This document shows, piece after piece, positions 10,597-21,511 of a stretch of 64,000 bases of DNA. The DNA lies in NCBI RefSeq assembly GCF_902167145.1, contig NC_050097.1, positions 116,407,982 to 116,471,981 on the forward strand. The letters are read 5' to 3'. How positions within the stretch are numbered: position 1 is the first letter of the stretch; every line of letters begins with the position of its first letter. The stretch comes from Zea mays. Taxonomy: Eukaryota; Streptophyta; Magnoliopsida; Poales; Poaceae. Made by a program: the position numbers and the translations under genes. Under the pieces are notes generated by a model. The model worked only from the letters and a program-made list of their open reading frames with translations, made no database searches and had not been told where the DNA came from.

Positions 10597-11612
10597 ATGA
10601 CAGGACCAAAGAATCAAATGGACAAGGACAAGGGGCTTAAGCTTGACGACGATGAGTGTGTCTCTCAGCTAGAATTGAAGGAGATGATGCGCGCGATGAC
10701 TGAAGCTTTTAAAAAATACCAGGACTCTGCGGCGACATCCTATGAGCAGCTTGATTGATGAGTTGCTGAACTTGTTACACGCATGGACGTACTGGAGGCT
10801 CGTCCCCCACCACCAACTCCAGCCCTAGCTCACTCTCATGTGGACGACGACGACAATGACGACGATGACGACGATGTTTATGCACCGCTGCGACAATGCC
10901 TCGCACGTAATCGACAAGGTATGGGAGGTAATGGTAGACGTCGTCATCATAATCCTGAACCAGACCATGATCCATTTGCTAAGATTAAGTTCTCTATTCC
11001 ATCGTTCATGGGTTCTTATGATGTTGAAGCTTACTTAGACTAGGAGATGACGGTAGAACAAAAATTTAATTCCCATCTTGTTCCTAAGCAGCATAGGGTT
11101 AGACAAGCCACTAGTGAATTTAGAGATTTTGCTATCATTTGGTGGAATGAACTTGTTAACACACGTGATGCACCACAAACATGGAATGCGTTAAAAGAGG
11201 AGATGCGAGCTCACTTTGTTCCCCCTTCTTATAGACGTGATCTTCGAAAAAATTGCAACGCTTAGATCAGGGAGACATGTTGGTACAGGAATACTACCAA
11301 GAGCTTCAGAAAGGTATGCTACGATGTGGGGTAGTTGAGGATCCGGAGGATCAAATGGTTAGGTTTTATGGGGGATTGAAGCGGGAGATTCAGGATATTG
11401 TTGATTATAAAGAATATCATTCTATGCAACGTTTGTTCTATCTTTCTATGTTGGCAGAAAAAGAATTGCAGGGTCGTCAACAGTGGAGGAGCAGCACTTT
11501 CACGCCACACCAGCCACCGGCGCCAGCCAAGGAATCATCCTCTTCGGGCGTATGGACGTCCACATCTTCCTCCACGAGCGGCACACGCAGCACCACACCT
11601 TCGGCATCATAG
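10597..11612 (+). pseudogene. gag of the CRM-like element, broken
   Basis: Capsid polyprotein of a Ty3/gypsy element. ATG at 10597 opens a frame with an acidic run (Asp repeats at 10841-10880). A core resembling the retrotransposon gag domain follows (for example FAIIWWNELVN and VQEYYQELQKGMLRCG, near 11130-11340), then a Ser/Thr/Pro-rich stretch. Damage: two adjacent TGA stops at 10756-10761, a TAG at 11041, a one-base frameshift in an A run near 11250 and a TAG at 11610-11612. Beyond the last stop the same frame runs into the zinc knuckle and protease. The RIRE7/CRM-type match is by recognition. Confidence 0.8.
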
Positions 11613-11633
11613 GGACACGGCAACAACAAGTCC

Positions 11634-13022
11634 TTGGTGCCTTCGGGTGTTGCAGCAAAACCTGCTACGACCACCTCTTCCACAGGCCGCTCCTCCGACA
11701 TCAAATGCCACCGCTGCCAGGGACTTGGCCATACTCAACGAGATTGCCCCAGCAAACAGGCATACATTGCTACTGGTGATGGTGGGTATGTTAGTGCTTC
11801 TGATGTGGAAGATGAAGATACTGTTGGAGCTAACATTGCAGAGACTTATGATGGTGATGAAGAGGTTCTTGGTACAACAGCGACCGAGACCTATAAGGCC
11901 TTGATTGTGCAACGAGCTTTGAGTGCCACGGCTAGTGACGACGACAACAGACAGCGCCACAACCTCTTCAACATGTTCCTCATCGTCAAGGACTGTCGTG
12001 TACATACCATCATTGATGGTGGTAGCTGCAACAACTTGGTGAACGTTGAGGTGGTCAAGAAGCTTGGTTTGACCACACGACAGCATCCCCACCCTTATCA
12101 CATTCAATGGTTTAACAACAGCGGTAAGTTCAAGGTAACAAAAACAGCAAGGGTGCATTTTTCTATTGGCTCTTACCATGACTTTGCTGATTTCGATGTG
12201 GTGAGTATGGATGCTTGCTCTCTTTTACTAGGACGTCCTTGGGAGTTTGATACTGATGCTATTCACCATGGTAGATCTAATAAATATACTTTCATGCATA
12301 AGGGAAAGAAAATTTTGTTGCTTCCTATGACTCCCACTGAAATGGTCCACTTTGAAAATGAGAAAAAGACTAATGCTAAGCAAAAAGGTGTTTTGAACTC
12401 TGGAAATCAGCAACCTATTAAGTTAAAAACTCCTACTTTGCTAGCCACTAAATCTGATCTTGATGGGTTACATGCCTCTGTTGGACTTTGCTATGCCTTA
12501 GTGTGCAAAAATGTTTTCTATTCCATTGATGATACGTCTATTGCTTTGCCACCGGCTATTTCTAACCTTTTGCAAGAGTATATGGATGTGTTTCCCTCTA
12601 AGATACCCCCTGGATTACCACCTGAGTTGCCTCCAGATTTTCGGGTTAGTTCCACCTTTAACATTTCAGATTTGAAGCTATATATGGGTGACGAAGATGA
12701 GATCAAGTCGAGGATGACTCCAATTCAAGAGGAGGAGGATGATGAGGACATCACTTCTATACATACAATGAATGGACCGATAACACAATCTCGTGCACGA
12801 CAGCTAAATCTCCAGGTACGTTCTACCCTAGTCAATTGTGTTTCAGAGCTTACACTTGGGGCCATGGATGTTTTGATGATTAGGTACCTTGGAGAGGACC
12901 AGCAAGGACTTGGGAAAGGCCAAGGTGTTGAGGAGGAGCAGCAAGGGCAGCCACAACAGGAAGGAGATCAAGTCCGACTCGGCTGCGACTCCATCTCAGG
13001 TTCCAGGACCAGTCTGCACTAA
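11634..13022 (+). pseudogene. gag zinc knuckle, protease and integrase-tail fusion of the CRM-like element
   Basis: An open frame of 462 codons in phase with the gag above, separated from it by one stop. It shows a CCHC zinc knuckle (CHRCQGLGHTQRDC, about 11705) and an aspartic protease with IIDGGSCNN near 12010. The segment DVFPSKIPPGLPP near 12590, which normally leads into reverse transcriptase, follows. The frame then passes directly to FRVSSTFNISDLKLY, the usual end of integrase in this group, and continues 280 bases into the 3' LTR. Roughly 3 kb of coding sequence for reverse transcriptase, RNase H and integrase core is missing without loss of frame. This may be an established non-autonomous form, not a chance deletion. 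The start is arbitrary because the real start is gag. Confidence 0.82.
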
Positions 13023-13609
13023 AATGGACGCCCAGGATGCATTCGGACTCCAATTGCGACGGACTTGATATGGTTGGAAAGATAAGGAGATTATATAACC
13101 AACCCAACTGGTTCCACCCTAAAATTTATCCGGAGTCAAAAGTAATCGTCGAAACAAGTGAGCGTTCAGATTCTGTTTTGGTGCTGCGACACCGTCTGTT
13201 GGACCGTTGGGCCGTGTATCGCGTTGGAGCCCATTAGGGGCGAGTCCAGGGGTCACGCACGCCCTAATACTCTATTTATTCAGCAGCCGCCGCCACATTA
13301 GGTTGTGGGTTTTTCTTAGATCAATTCTGTCATCGAACAGTATCGCCATCATCGGTTTGTGAGACCACATCCCGTAATCAATAAAATTTTGGTTGCGTTT
13401 CTTTCCTGTTCTTGCTTGTGTTCTTGATTGCGCTTGCAGGGATAAGCCTTCGTGGTGAGGTCATTCGTGTGTCACGGGTGATAACCAACGGAGCCGTGGT
13501 GTAGTGATTGCGAGGAACCGTTCGCTCGGTGCCTTAGATCATCAACGTCGAGATCTCCACTCAATCAAGTTATCGTATCTCACGGAAGATTGGGCCGCGT
13601 CTTCTATTA
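12740..13609 (+). repeat. 3' LTR of the CRM-like element (870 bp)
   Basis: Same length as the 5' copy, ending TCTTCTATTA, followed by the target duplication GATGC. A purine-rich GAGGAGGAGGATGA just before it would be the polypurine tract and is also coding. Confidence 0.88.
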
Positions 13610-13614
13610 GATGC

Positions 13615-14828
13615 GCTGGCGGCCAGAGAGAGGGGAAGTTCACTAACGTGAGTTACCTATTGCGACCAATGGCGACGTGGTAACAAGGCAGTAGCGTGGT
13701 AGGCTCGAATTAACGGTGATCATCACCGCGACGGCCGCACGGCCACGTTGCATCGCAAGTGGATGAGGCGACAGAGCGGCCACAGTGCTCTGACTTCATC
13801 CACGGCGAGATCTTTTCACCAGGAGTCGTTATCCCCGCATTACTGGGCGTGAATCGCAGCGCCGGCGAGAAGCGCGGCGCGGGATTACCGGCGGTGAGAT
13901 ACACTAAACCTGCTATCTTCTTCAGGTTACTGTACAATGGGAAGTCCATTCAGTGCGCCTGACAGAGCAATTTAAAAGGCTCGGTTCTCAAATTTTTATG
14001 TAGTAACTCGTTAATCCATCTGTGGCAAAATTAAGCTTCTACAAACCAGCTTGAATTTTGTCATAGCAACCAAAATCAAATACTCACTGGATCCTGCTCG
14101 AAATTGCTCCCAAAGTCTGTCCCAGTTCACTGTCAGTCCAGATTCAGTTTCAGGGCTGACTGATAGCCCGACTTTAGGTCTATTTATCTCCAAATTTTGT
14201 ATGTCACCAATGCTCAATCACTTAAGAAAATTTGTACTCCTATCATGGCTCTACAAATTTGATGCATTGACTTAGAGCAAATTCCTTATGAATTTAGAGA
14301 TATAAAGCTCCAAAGTTGAATTCAATACACTGAATTTCAGACTTAGCCATATATGTTCATGTGACCCTTTTGCAAATAAGTCCAAATTTCATCATTCAAC
14401 TTGAAAATTCTCCAATGTGAAAGTTACTTGGTTTGTGGTGTTTTATCACTTTGATATTTGCACTTTGGTCCAAAAGTGCCTAGAATTTACATTTACCCCC
14501 CTAGGGTTCCAATTAGGGTTTTCTAGGGTTTGTCTTTAGGGTTTAGGGCACACTAGGGTTTTTGTGCCACTAAAGTTCATCAACTTTGATATCTTGTGAA
14601 CATTCCTAATGGCTTTTGAGATTTTTACTTATTTTGGCTTCACTTTCATCCATAGGCCCAGGGTCAAGTACCCTACCCTAAGGTTAAGCACTCTTCAAGT
14701 CATATCATCACAACTTGTTTGAAAATTTTACCTAGTGAATGCATTCTAGGTGTGACAAACAACATGAAATGTCAATGCACATGATGTTATGCTCAAGTTT
14801 TAGTGCCAGTAACACCAGGGGTGTTACA
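13615..14828 (-). repeat. LTR of element T, 5'-side portion
   Basis: On the minus strand the LTR begins at 14828 with TGTAACACCCCTGGTG and runs left to the CRM-like insertion. It closely matches the start of solo LTR S and the LTR fragments around 16344-16858 and 17734-17956. It contains several telomere-like AGGGTTT words between 14500 and 14560. Confidence 0.87.
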
Positions 14829-14840
14829 TCCTTCCCCCCA
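14829..14840 (-). promoter_or_regulatory. Polypurine tract of element T
   Basis: TGGGGGGAAGGA on the minus strand sits immediately before the LTR start at 14828. It shows that this side of the LTR is a 3'-LTR junction. Confidence 0.75.
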
Positions 14841-14981
14841 TAAAAGAATCTCATCTCGAGATTTAAGGTTCTAGGGTAAGTAGTGGAAAAGGAAACACAT
14901 CACATCTTTATTTCCTTATTTGTCTTACAAAGCAGGGGTGATATGGGGTTTACTCCGACTTTACAATCAAATGTACACATC

Positions 14982-16343
14982 TTACAGGTTACATGAAGCT
15001 AAAAACCTAGGAAAGTTCTTTTCCAAGAAGTCTTGAGTCTCCCAGGTAACTTCATCTTCAGTATGATGGTTCCATTGTATCTTATAAAATTTAAGAGTCC
15101 TTTTTCGGGTGATCCTGTCCTTCTGATCCAAAATTCGAATGGGATGTTCTGAATAGGTCAAATCTGGTTCCAAAGCAACATCCACCACCTTAATGGTTCG
15201 ATCAGGAATCCGAAGGCACTTTTTCAATTGAGATACATGGAACACATTATGTACTACGGATAACGTTTCTGGCAGTTGAAGTCCGCATTGTTCAAGAATG
15301 GGAAACGGTCCAATGTATAGGGATGCCATCTTTCTTTTTACCCCGAATTGATTCACACCCTTCATTGGTGATACTTTCAGGTACACATGATCTTTTACTT
15401 GAAAGAACAAGGGTCGGCGTCATTTGTCTGCATAACTTTTCTGCCGAGCTTGAGCTTCTTTCAAGTGGTGCCTTATCCGTTGAACCTTTGCTTCTGTTTC
15501 CTTGACTAAGTCAGGCCTGAAATACCACCGTTCTCCAGGTTCTGACCAATTTAAGGGTGTTCGATACCGTCGCTCGTACAGTGCTTCGAATGGTGCCATC
15601 TTAATGCTCTCTTGATAGCTGTTATTATAAGAAAATTCTGCCAATGGCAGACAATCATCCCATTTTTGCAGAAACTCCAGGACACATGCTCGCAACATGT
15701 CTTCAAGTATCTGATTTACTCTTTTAGTTTGTCCACTTGTTTGAGGATGATATGCCGAACTGTGGAGCAGTTTAGTACCCAGGGACTTATGTAGCTCTTC
15801 CCAAAACTTGGATACAAATTGTGGTCCGCGGTCCGACACTATTGTATTTGGAATTCCGTGCAAACTGATAATACGAGCAATATATATCTGGGCATAGGTG
15901 ATGACCGGGTAAGATGTCTTGACCGATAGAAAATGGGCTATTTTTGTAAGCCGATCAATTATAACCCAGATAGAGTAAAAACCTTTAGCTGTCCTGGGTA
16001 ATCCCATAATGAAGTACATACTAATATCCTCCCATTTCCAAGTTGGGATGGGCAAGGATTGTAATGGTCCAGCGGTCTTCATATGCCCTGCCTTGACACG
16101 TCTACAGGTGTCACATCTTGCCACATAGCGTGCAATCTCAATCTTCATTTTTGTCCACCAATAGTGTTGCTTTAAGTCTTGATACATCTTAGTACTTCTA
16201 GGATGAATGGAACATCGACTAATATGAGCTTCATCCAAAATTTGTTGGCGGGCTACAACATTTTTAGGCACAACTATGCGATCATTGAACCATACTACTC
16301 CTTGGTCATCCTTTCTGAAGCAATTTGCTTTACCGGCTTCTAA
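14982..16343 (-). pseudogene. Integrase and chromodomain end of element T pol, broken
   Basis: Integrase would insert the DNA copy, and the chromodomain would guide it to chromatin. The zinc-binding H-H-C-C module is visible (HISRCSIHP, then CDTC, about 16100-16230). Of the catalytic D-D-E, only the second aspartate (SDRGPQF) remains: the first reads SMYFIMGLP with Tyr in its place, and the glutamate reads TSGQTKRVNQ with Lys. The C-terminal part has the chromovirus chromodomain (RRTLKFYK-like KRTLKFYKIQW, about 15000-15130). A frameshift near 15415 separates the two parts. The right edge at 16343 is a deletion joint that removed reverse transcriptase, RNase H, protease and gag. A chromodomain plus a 4-kb TGTAACACCC LTR indicates the Tekay/Del clade. 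Confidence 0.85.
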
Positions 16344-16858
16344 TTCCTCATAGCTTGAACTTTGTCATAGCAACCAAAATCAAATACTCACTGGATCCTG
16401 CTCGAAATTGCTCCCAAAGTCTATCCCAGTTCACTGTCAGTCCAGATTCAGTTTTAGGGCTGACTGACAGCCCGACTTCAAGTCCATTTATCTCCAAATT
16501 TTGTGTGTCACCAATTCTCAATCACTTAAGCAAAGTTGTACTCCTATCATTGCTCTACAAATTTTATGCATTGACTTAGAGCAAATTTCTTATGAATTTA
16601 GAGATATAAAGCTCCAAAGTTGACTTCAATACACTGAATTTCAGACTTAGCCATATAGTGTTCATGTGACCCTTTTGTAATTAAGTCCAAATTTCATCAT
16701 TCAACTTGAAAATTTTCCAATGTGAAAGTTACTTGGTTTGTGGTGTTTTATCACTTTGATATTTGCACTTTGGTCCAAAAGTGCCTAGAATTTACATTTA
16801 CCCCCCTAGGGTTCCAATTAGGGTTTTCTAGGGTTTGTCTTTAGGGTTTGGGGCACAA

Positions 16859-17733
16859 TGTTGGGGGCCTTCGTCCTCCGAAGGTCCTCAAAAAACATGA
16901 TTTGACAATATTTTCCAAGTGAAATGTATGAACAGGTATCTTCGGACTCAGATTATGAACATGAAGTACGATTAGGACGAAGCTTAAGCTAGACGAAAGA
17001 GGATTGAGATGAAGGACGGGCTGATCACCAAGCTGTACGATGGATGATGCATAGCCGAAGCTATGCGCAGGGGAGCTTCGGCATGGTGGCAGAAAGGGGA
17101 ACCGACTTAAAGATGAAAAGACTACTTAGGCCTTGACAGATCCCCATAAGTCATTAGCAAATGTAGTGGACATGAATGTAATTTTACATGGGCTGCGTCC
17201 CACGTCTATAAATAGATGAACAGTACTCCCGTACTGTTCACGCTGACTTGGCATTTGCTTTTGCGTCACACTTGTATTTTCATCTCCTTCCAAGCCGAAG
17301 GTACATTTGTAATTCGATATTGTCTCTATTTTTCTATGATGATATAATAAAGTGAAATTGATGATGTTATATGATTATTCATGCTATCTTTTATGTTTCA
17401 TATGCTTCGTCTTTCATTAATGTATATTGTGATGATGAAGGTTCGTCCTTCATGACCTTCGTCCGAAGATCGTTATGTCCTAAGGGAAATAATGCTTCAA
17501 AGGACGAAGGACTTTATCGTTTAACATTCTCTGTATTGCCTTGTTCTTAACTTATAGCATTTGAGAACAAGTCCCCAACATTGGCGCCCACCTCCGGTGA
17601 ACTCACTTCCACTTCGAGTTTTTTGAACACCTTCGGAAGCCATAGACCCTCGCTATGGCACCGAAGAAAGCTTCAGCGATTGGGGCTGCAGCTCTGCAAC
17701 CGCTGGACCCTAACCAGGAAACTGTCTCTCTTT
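16859..17733 (+). mobile_element. Element E: truncated zeon-like copy (5' LTR, primer site, gag start)
   Basis: LTR 16859-17580 (722 bp) starts TGTTGGGGGCCTTCG and ends CAAGTCCCCAACA. TTGGCGCCCACCTCCGG follows at once as primer site. An ATG at 17655 opens a frame beginning MAPKKASAIGAAALQ, which I take as the start of gag. Homology stops near 17733, where element T sequence resumes. The 3' part and 3' LTR are gone, together with about a dozen bases of target. Confidence 0.82.
17655..17733 (+). pseudogene. First codons of gag of element E
   Basis: Twenty-six codons from ATG 17655 up to the truncation. The start MAPKKASAIG differs from the MAS start used by elements B and D at the same distance from similar primer sites. 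It is too short for a domain; the gag identity is inferred from position and from recognition of zeon-type elements. Confidence 0.5.
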
Positions 17734-17956
17734 GCCACTAAAGTTCATCAACTTTGATATATTGTGAACATTCCTAATGGATTTTGATATTTTTACTTAT
17801 TTTGGCTTCACTTTCATCCATAGGCCCTAATTCCAAGGTCAAGTACCCTACCGTAAGGTTAAGCACTCTTCAAGTCATATCATCACAACTTGTTTGAAAA
17901 TTTTACCTAGTGAATGCATTGTAGGTGTGACAAACAACATGAAATGTCAATGCAGT

Positions 17957-18145
17957 GCATATGAAGACCTGGGGATTCGTCGCAACCACTCCCTCGAAGG
18001 CACACCCAAGTGATTCACCAGGTTCTACTGTGAGCGTTGTGACCTAGGCGCTCGGGAAATTGTTGTCTGCCCCACTAGGATTGCTCATCATCGTCGGTGG
18101 GCCACCGTGGACCGTAGGACTCCGTGGCCAGAACTCTACGCATCG
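17957..18145 (+). repeat. Left remnant of the long LTR C1
   Basis: A 189-bp stretch without a match elsewhere in the window that I could see. It ends in CATCG, the left copy of the target duplication of solo LTR S, so it must be continuous with 22864 onward. That sequence belongs to the same LTR family as C2 and C3. Confidence 0.55.
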
Positions 18146-21100
18146 TGTAACACCCCTGGGGTTACTGTCACTAAAACTTGAGCATAACATCATAAGCATT
18201 GGCATTGCATATGTTTGACACACCTAGAGTGCATTCACTAGGCAAAAGTTTCAAACAAGTTGTATTGAGATGATATTTTGCAAATAAAACCCTAGAGTAG
18301 GGTACTTAACCTTAAAAGGGGTCAGAAGGGTAAAACAAAATCCAAATAGAGAAAACCCTAAAGCTTAAGTGAAATAGTCATGAAATGTTACTAAGAATGG
18401 ACCTAAATTACATTCACACCCCTGAAATACCAAAAACCCTAATAAGGACCCTAGAAAACCCTAAACCTAAACCCTAGGGGGTTAAGTGCAAAATTAGTGC
18501 ACTTTTTGACTAAAGTGTAAAAACTATGATGTTAAGGCATATAAAGTCATTTGGTTCACAATCATGAAGATTTGCAAGCTAAACCATGAATTTTGGACCT
18601 ATTTCCAAAAAGACCCCATGGGTGTTCTAGGGCTAAGTCTGAAAATTCAGTGATTTTGACTCCACTTTGGAGCTCTATATCTTCCAAAATAGTGGGAATT
18701 TACCCTAGGTCACCACATCAAATTTGTAAACCTATCGAAGGAGAATAACTTTGCTTAAGAGTGTAAGCATAGTTGTTATGAAGAAATGGGAGAAAAACAC
18801 ACTCAAAGTCGAGCTGTCAGGCTATTGGAGTCTGAAATTCAGACTAACAGTGTACTGGGTCATCTTTGGAGCTCTACAGATCAAGAACTTCAAGGAATTT
18901 GCCCCAAGTCGATATAGCAAAGTTGTAGATCTTTTGAAGTAGAACAACTTTGCTATAGATGTTTGGGCTTGGTACCATAGAAGATTTGGAGAAATCTGGA
19001 CCTGAACTTGCTCTGTCAGGTCGGCTGATGGTGACTCCCATGGTACAGTGCTTGAACAAGATCAGAACACCAGCGCATCTCACCACCAACGATCCCCCGC
19101 CATGATTCGTGCCCTCGCCGGCGTGATTCGCGATTGGATCAACTGGATAACACTTGAAGTCATGTAAAGATCATCACCGTGGATAAGTTCTGGCCAGTAA
19201 AGTATTTCGGCCACCGTACAGAGCTTGCCACGGTGGAACCCGATAAGCATGCCGGTGACCGCCGCTTTCCGGCTTTGTGCCGTGTGTCTAGGCTTTTCCA
19301 CCGCATCGCCGTGACCTGCTCTCTCTCTCCATTGATCACCGGAGTGACTGGCACGGCGTAGGACACGAATTCCTTGCGCCAGTGAACTCTCCCTCCTCCG
19401 ACCGCTGCGTGTCTTCGCTAAATTCACCGGCCACCGTTCGCTAATGCTATAAATTGAAGCCACCGCAAGCTCCGTAGTATCATCACGCACCACACCACCC
19501 AGTATAACCCCCAGACGATCACCAGTGAGCTCCAATTTTAAACTTCCCCCAAATCTGCTCAAGAACACCGTAGGAGAGACCTCACCGCGGCTAGCCTATT
19601 CCAGGTTAGTTCCAGTGCCTTGATCATTTGTTCTAGCATTCTTAGGTCCTTCTCAAGCTCCTCGACCCCTCTGATTGAACTAGACCACCATGAATCACCG
19701 GGAACACGTTGTTCTTTGGGTTGTCCGCGCTGTCACCGTGGACAGAGCAAGGTAGACCGCCGTTAGTAAAATTGAGTAAGGGGAAACCATTGGTAGGACT
19801 GGAATTTGGTCTCTGTCGCTCGGGAGCACCAGTTCTTACGTGATCCGGCCGGTCTAGGCTTGCCGGAGCGTGGGCCGACGTCGTTCGTCGACGTGGACCT
19901 CGGTCTGCAAAGAATTAGAACGTGAGGGGGTTTCTTGTAAACTGTCAGTGACTCAGGAAAACAGTGTAAGAACCCTCTTCAAGTTATCAAAAACGCTAGG
20001 GACCTCCGTGCAAAGTCTGTAGGGGCGCGGGCGCGGGCGTGTTTCCGCCCATAGTTGGGCCGCCTGGGCTGGATTCGGCCCAGGACTGTTCATCTTTTTC
20101 TTTTTGTTTTTAGCCAGAGCTAAATCAATTCTAGAAAATAGTAGAAAAATCCTAAAAATGTCAAACCAATTTTCTTAGATTCCTAATTTTCCATAGTATT
20201 TAATAAAAATAGTTTCATGATTTTTAGAACCAATAAGAAATTTTGGAGCATTTAAATTAACCTAAAACATTGTTTCTGGATTTTTAGAAAATATATAATA
20301 ATTCCAAAAATGCCCAAACTTTTTATTTGAACTCTAAACATTATTTAGAAGCCTTGGGTAGAATTTGGTTTCATTTGAACCTTGTTTGATGCTTAGAACC
20401 CAAAACCCTACCCCCTGCCCTTTGAATTCCTTTACTGACTCCAGAAACCCTAGTTTCCTGGAAAACCGTGAAGAAAAGTTGTATTCAAGACTTTAGAAAT
20501 AAACCTTTACTATCTTTGCACACTCATAAGCATTTCATGAGCATTCATTCTTATATATATATATATATGGTTATATTTAGGTAACGAGGAATAAGTTGAA
20601 GTAGAAGAAGAGAAGACTTCGCCACCACCACCAGCGGAACATCAGGCATGAAATTGTTTTTACTTTGACATCTGCGGATCCGAGCCTGATTCACCTGTAA
20701 ACCAAGGCAAGCCCCGATGCATGCAACCCCTTCCTTGTGTTTTTAAATAATTTCTGCACACTTTAAGTCTAGTGAAATGTGCATTAGGTTTATAGGAGTT
20801 GCTTGGAACCTTTTTGATGCATTGCCTTCCTTGATATCCACACCTTTATAGGATACTTCTGTTGAAGTATCAAAACATGATTTACAAAAATGCTTAGCCC
20901 TGCTTAGATCTTGTGGATAGAGGTTGTCCTTAGCCTAGCTCGAGAAAGGATGGCTTCTACCTGCAAGAATATTTTCATCTGAAGCATGCTAGGATCTTAC
21001 TGCAAAGCTCCCTATAATGCTCTCTTCATCCTAAGGAACATAGAACAATCCTAAGGATGGAAGTATTTAACTCGCAACTTAGGCTAGGAACAGGTGATGC

Positions 21101-21511
21101 TCCGCTCGGGTCAATTAAGGATTGGATGCGTATGTAGGCCTGCTAGATCAAGGACTATCTTAACTGGCCACATGCCCTGGAAATGGGACAGGGTAAGCTT
21201 TGCCTCGGGCAGACTAATACCAGAATAACGCAATGGGCGTGGAGAGATGGCGAGAGTAGCGTGTACCCTCCGTGGCAAGAGGCTGGACGGTGGTGTATCT
21301 GTGCTCTCGGTTGGCGTGAACCTGATCTGGTCTTAAGAACCCCGGTGGTGAGTTGACATATGCAAGGGTTAAGTGCTACATATGTCGTGTGGTTAGAGAT
21401 CCTTAGCTGAGTAAATCGATTCGGATCGCCGTTATATCCCCGGAGAGTAGAGACTTGATCACTGACCTGCAACCTAAGTCACGCTGTGAACCTCATGAAT
21501 AAAAATGATGT

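Larger units (their letters stand above)
8417..13609 (+). mobile_element. Complete non-autonomous CRM-like Ty3/gypsy element
   Basis: Two 870-bp LTRs (8417-9286 and 12740-13609) bracket a primer site, a leader with a minisatellite, gag, protease and a truncated pol. GATGC is duplicated at 8412-8416 and 13610-13614. LTRs starting TGATGAGGACATC, and a polyprotein whose tail runs into the 3' LTR, are features of the CRM (centromeric retrotransposon) clade; that assignment is inference. Reverse transcriptase, RNase H and the integrase core are absent, so the element could move only with enzymes supplied by another copy. I counted about 45 LTR mismatches by eye (about 5%). Confidence 0.85.
16344..17956 (-). 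repeat. Fragment of a second LTR of element T, interrupted by element E
   Basis: 16352-16858 repeats 14045-14550 with few changes, and 17734-17956 continues it (match to 14570-14770). Its left edge is fused directly to the integrase gene and its right edge stops before the LTR start, so both ends are deletion joints. Minor ORFs here are LTR sequence. Confidence 0.8.

Noticed and set aside
19080..19568. 162-codon minus-strand ORF
   Set aside because: Inside solo LTR S; no motif and not conserved in the matching LTR of element T.
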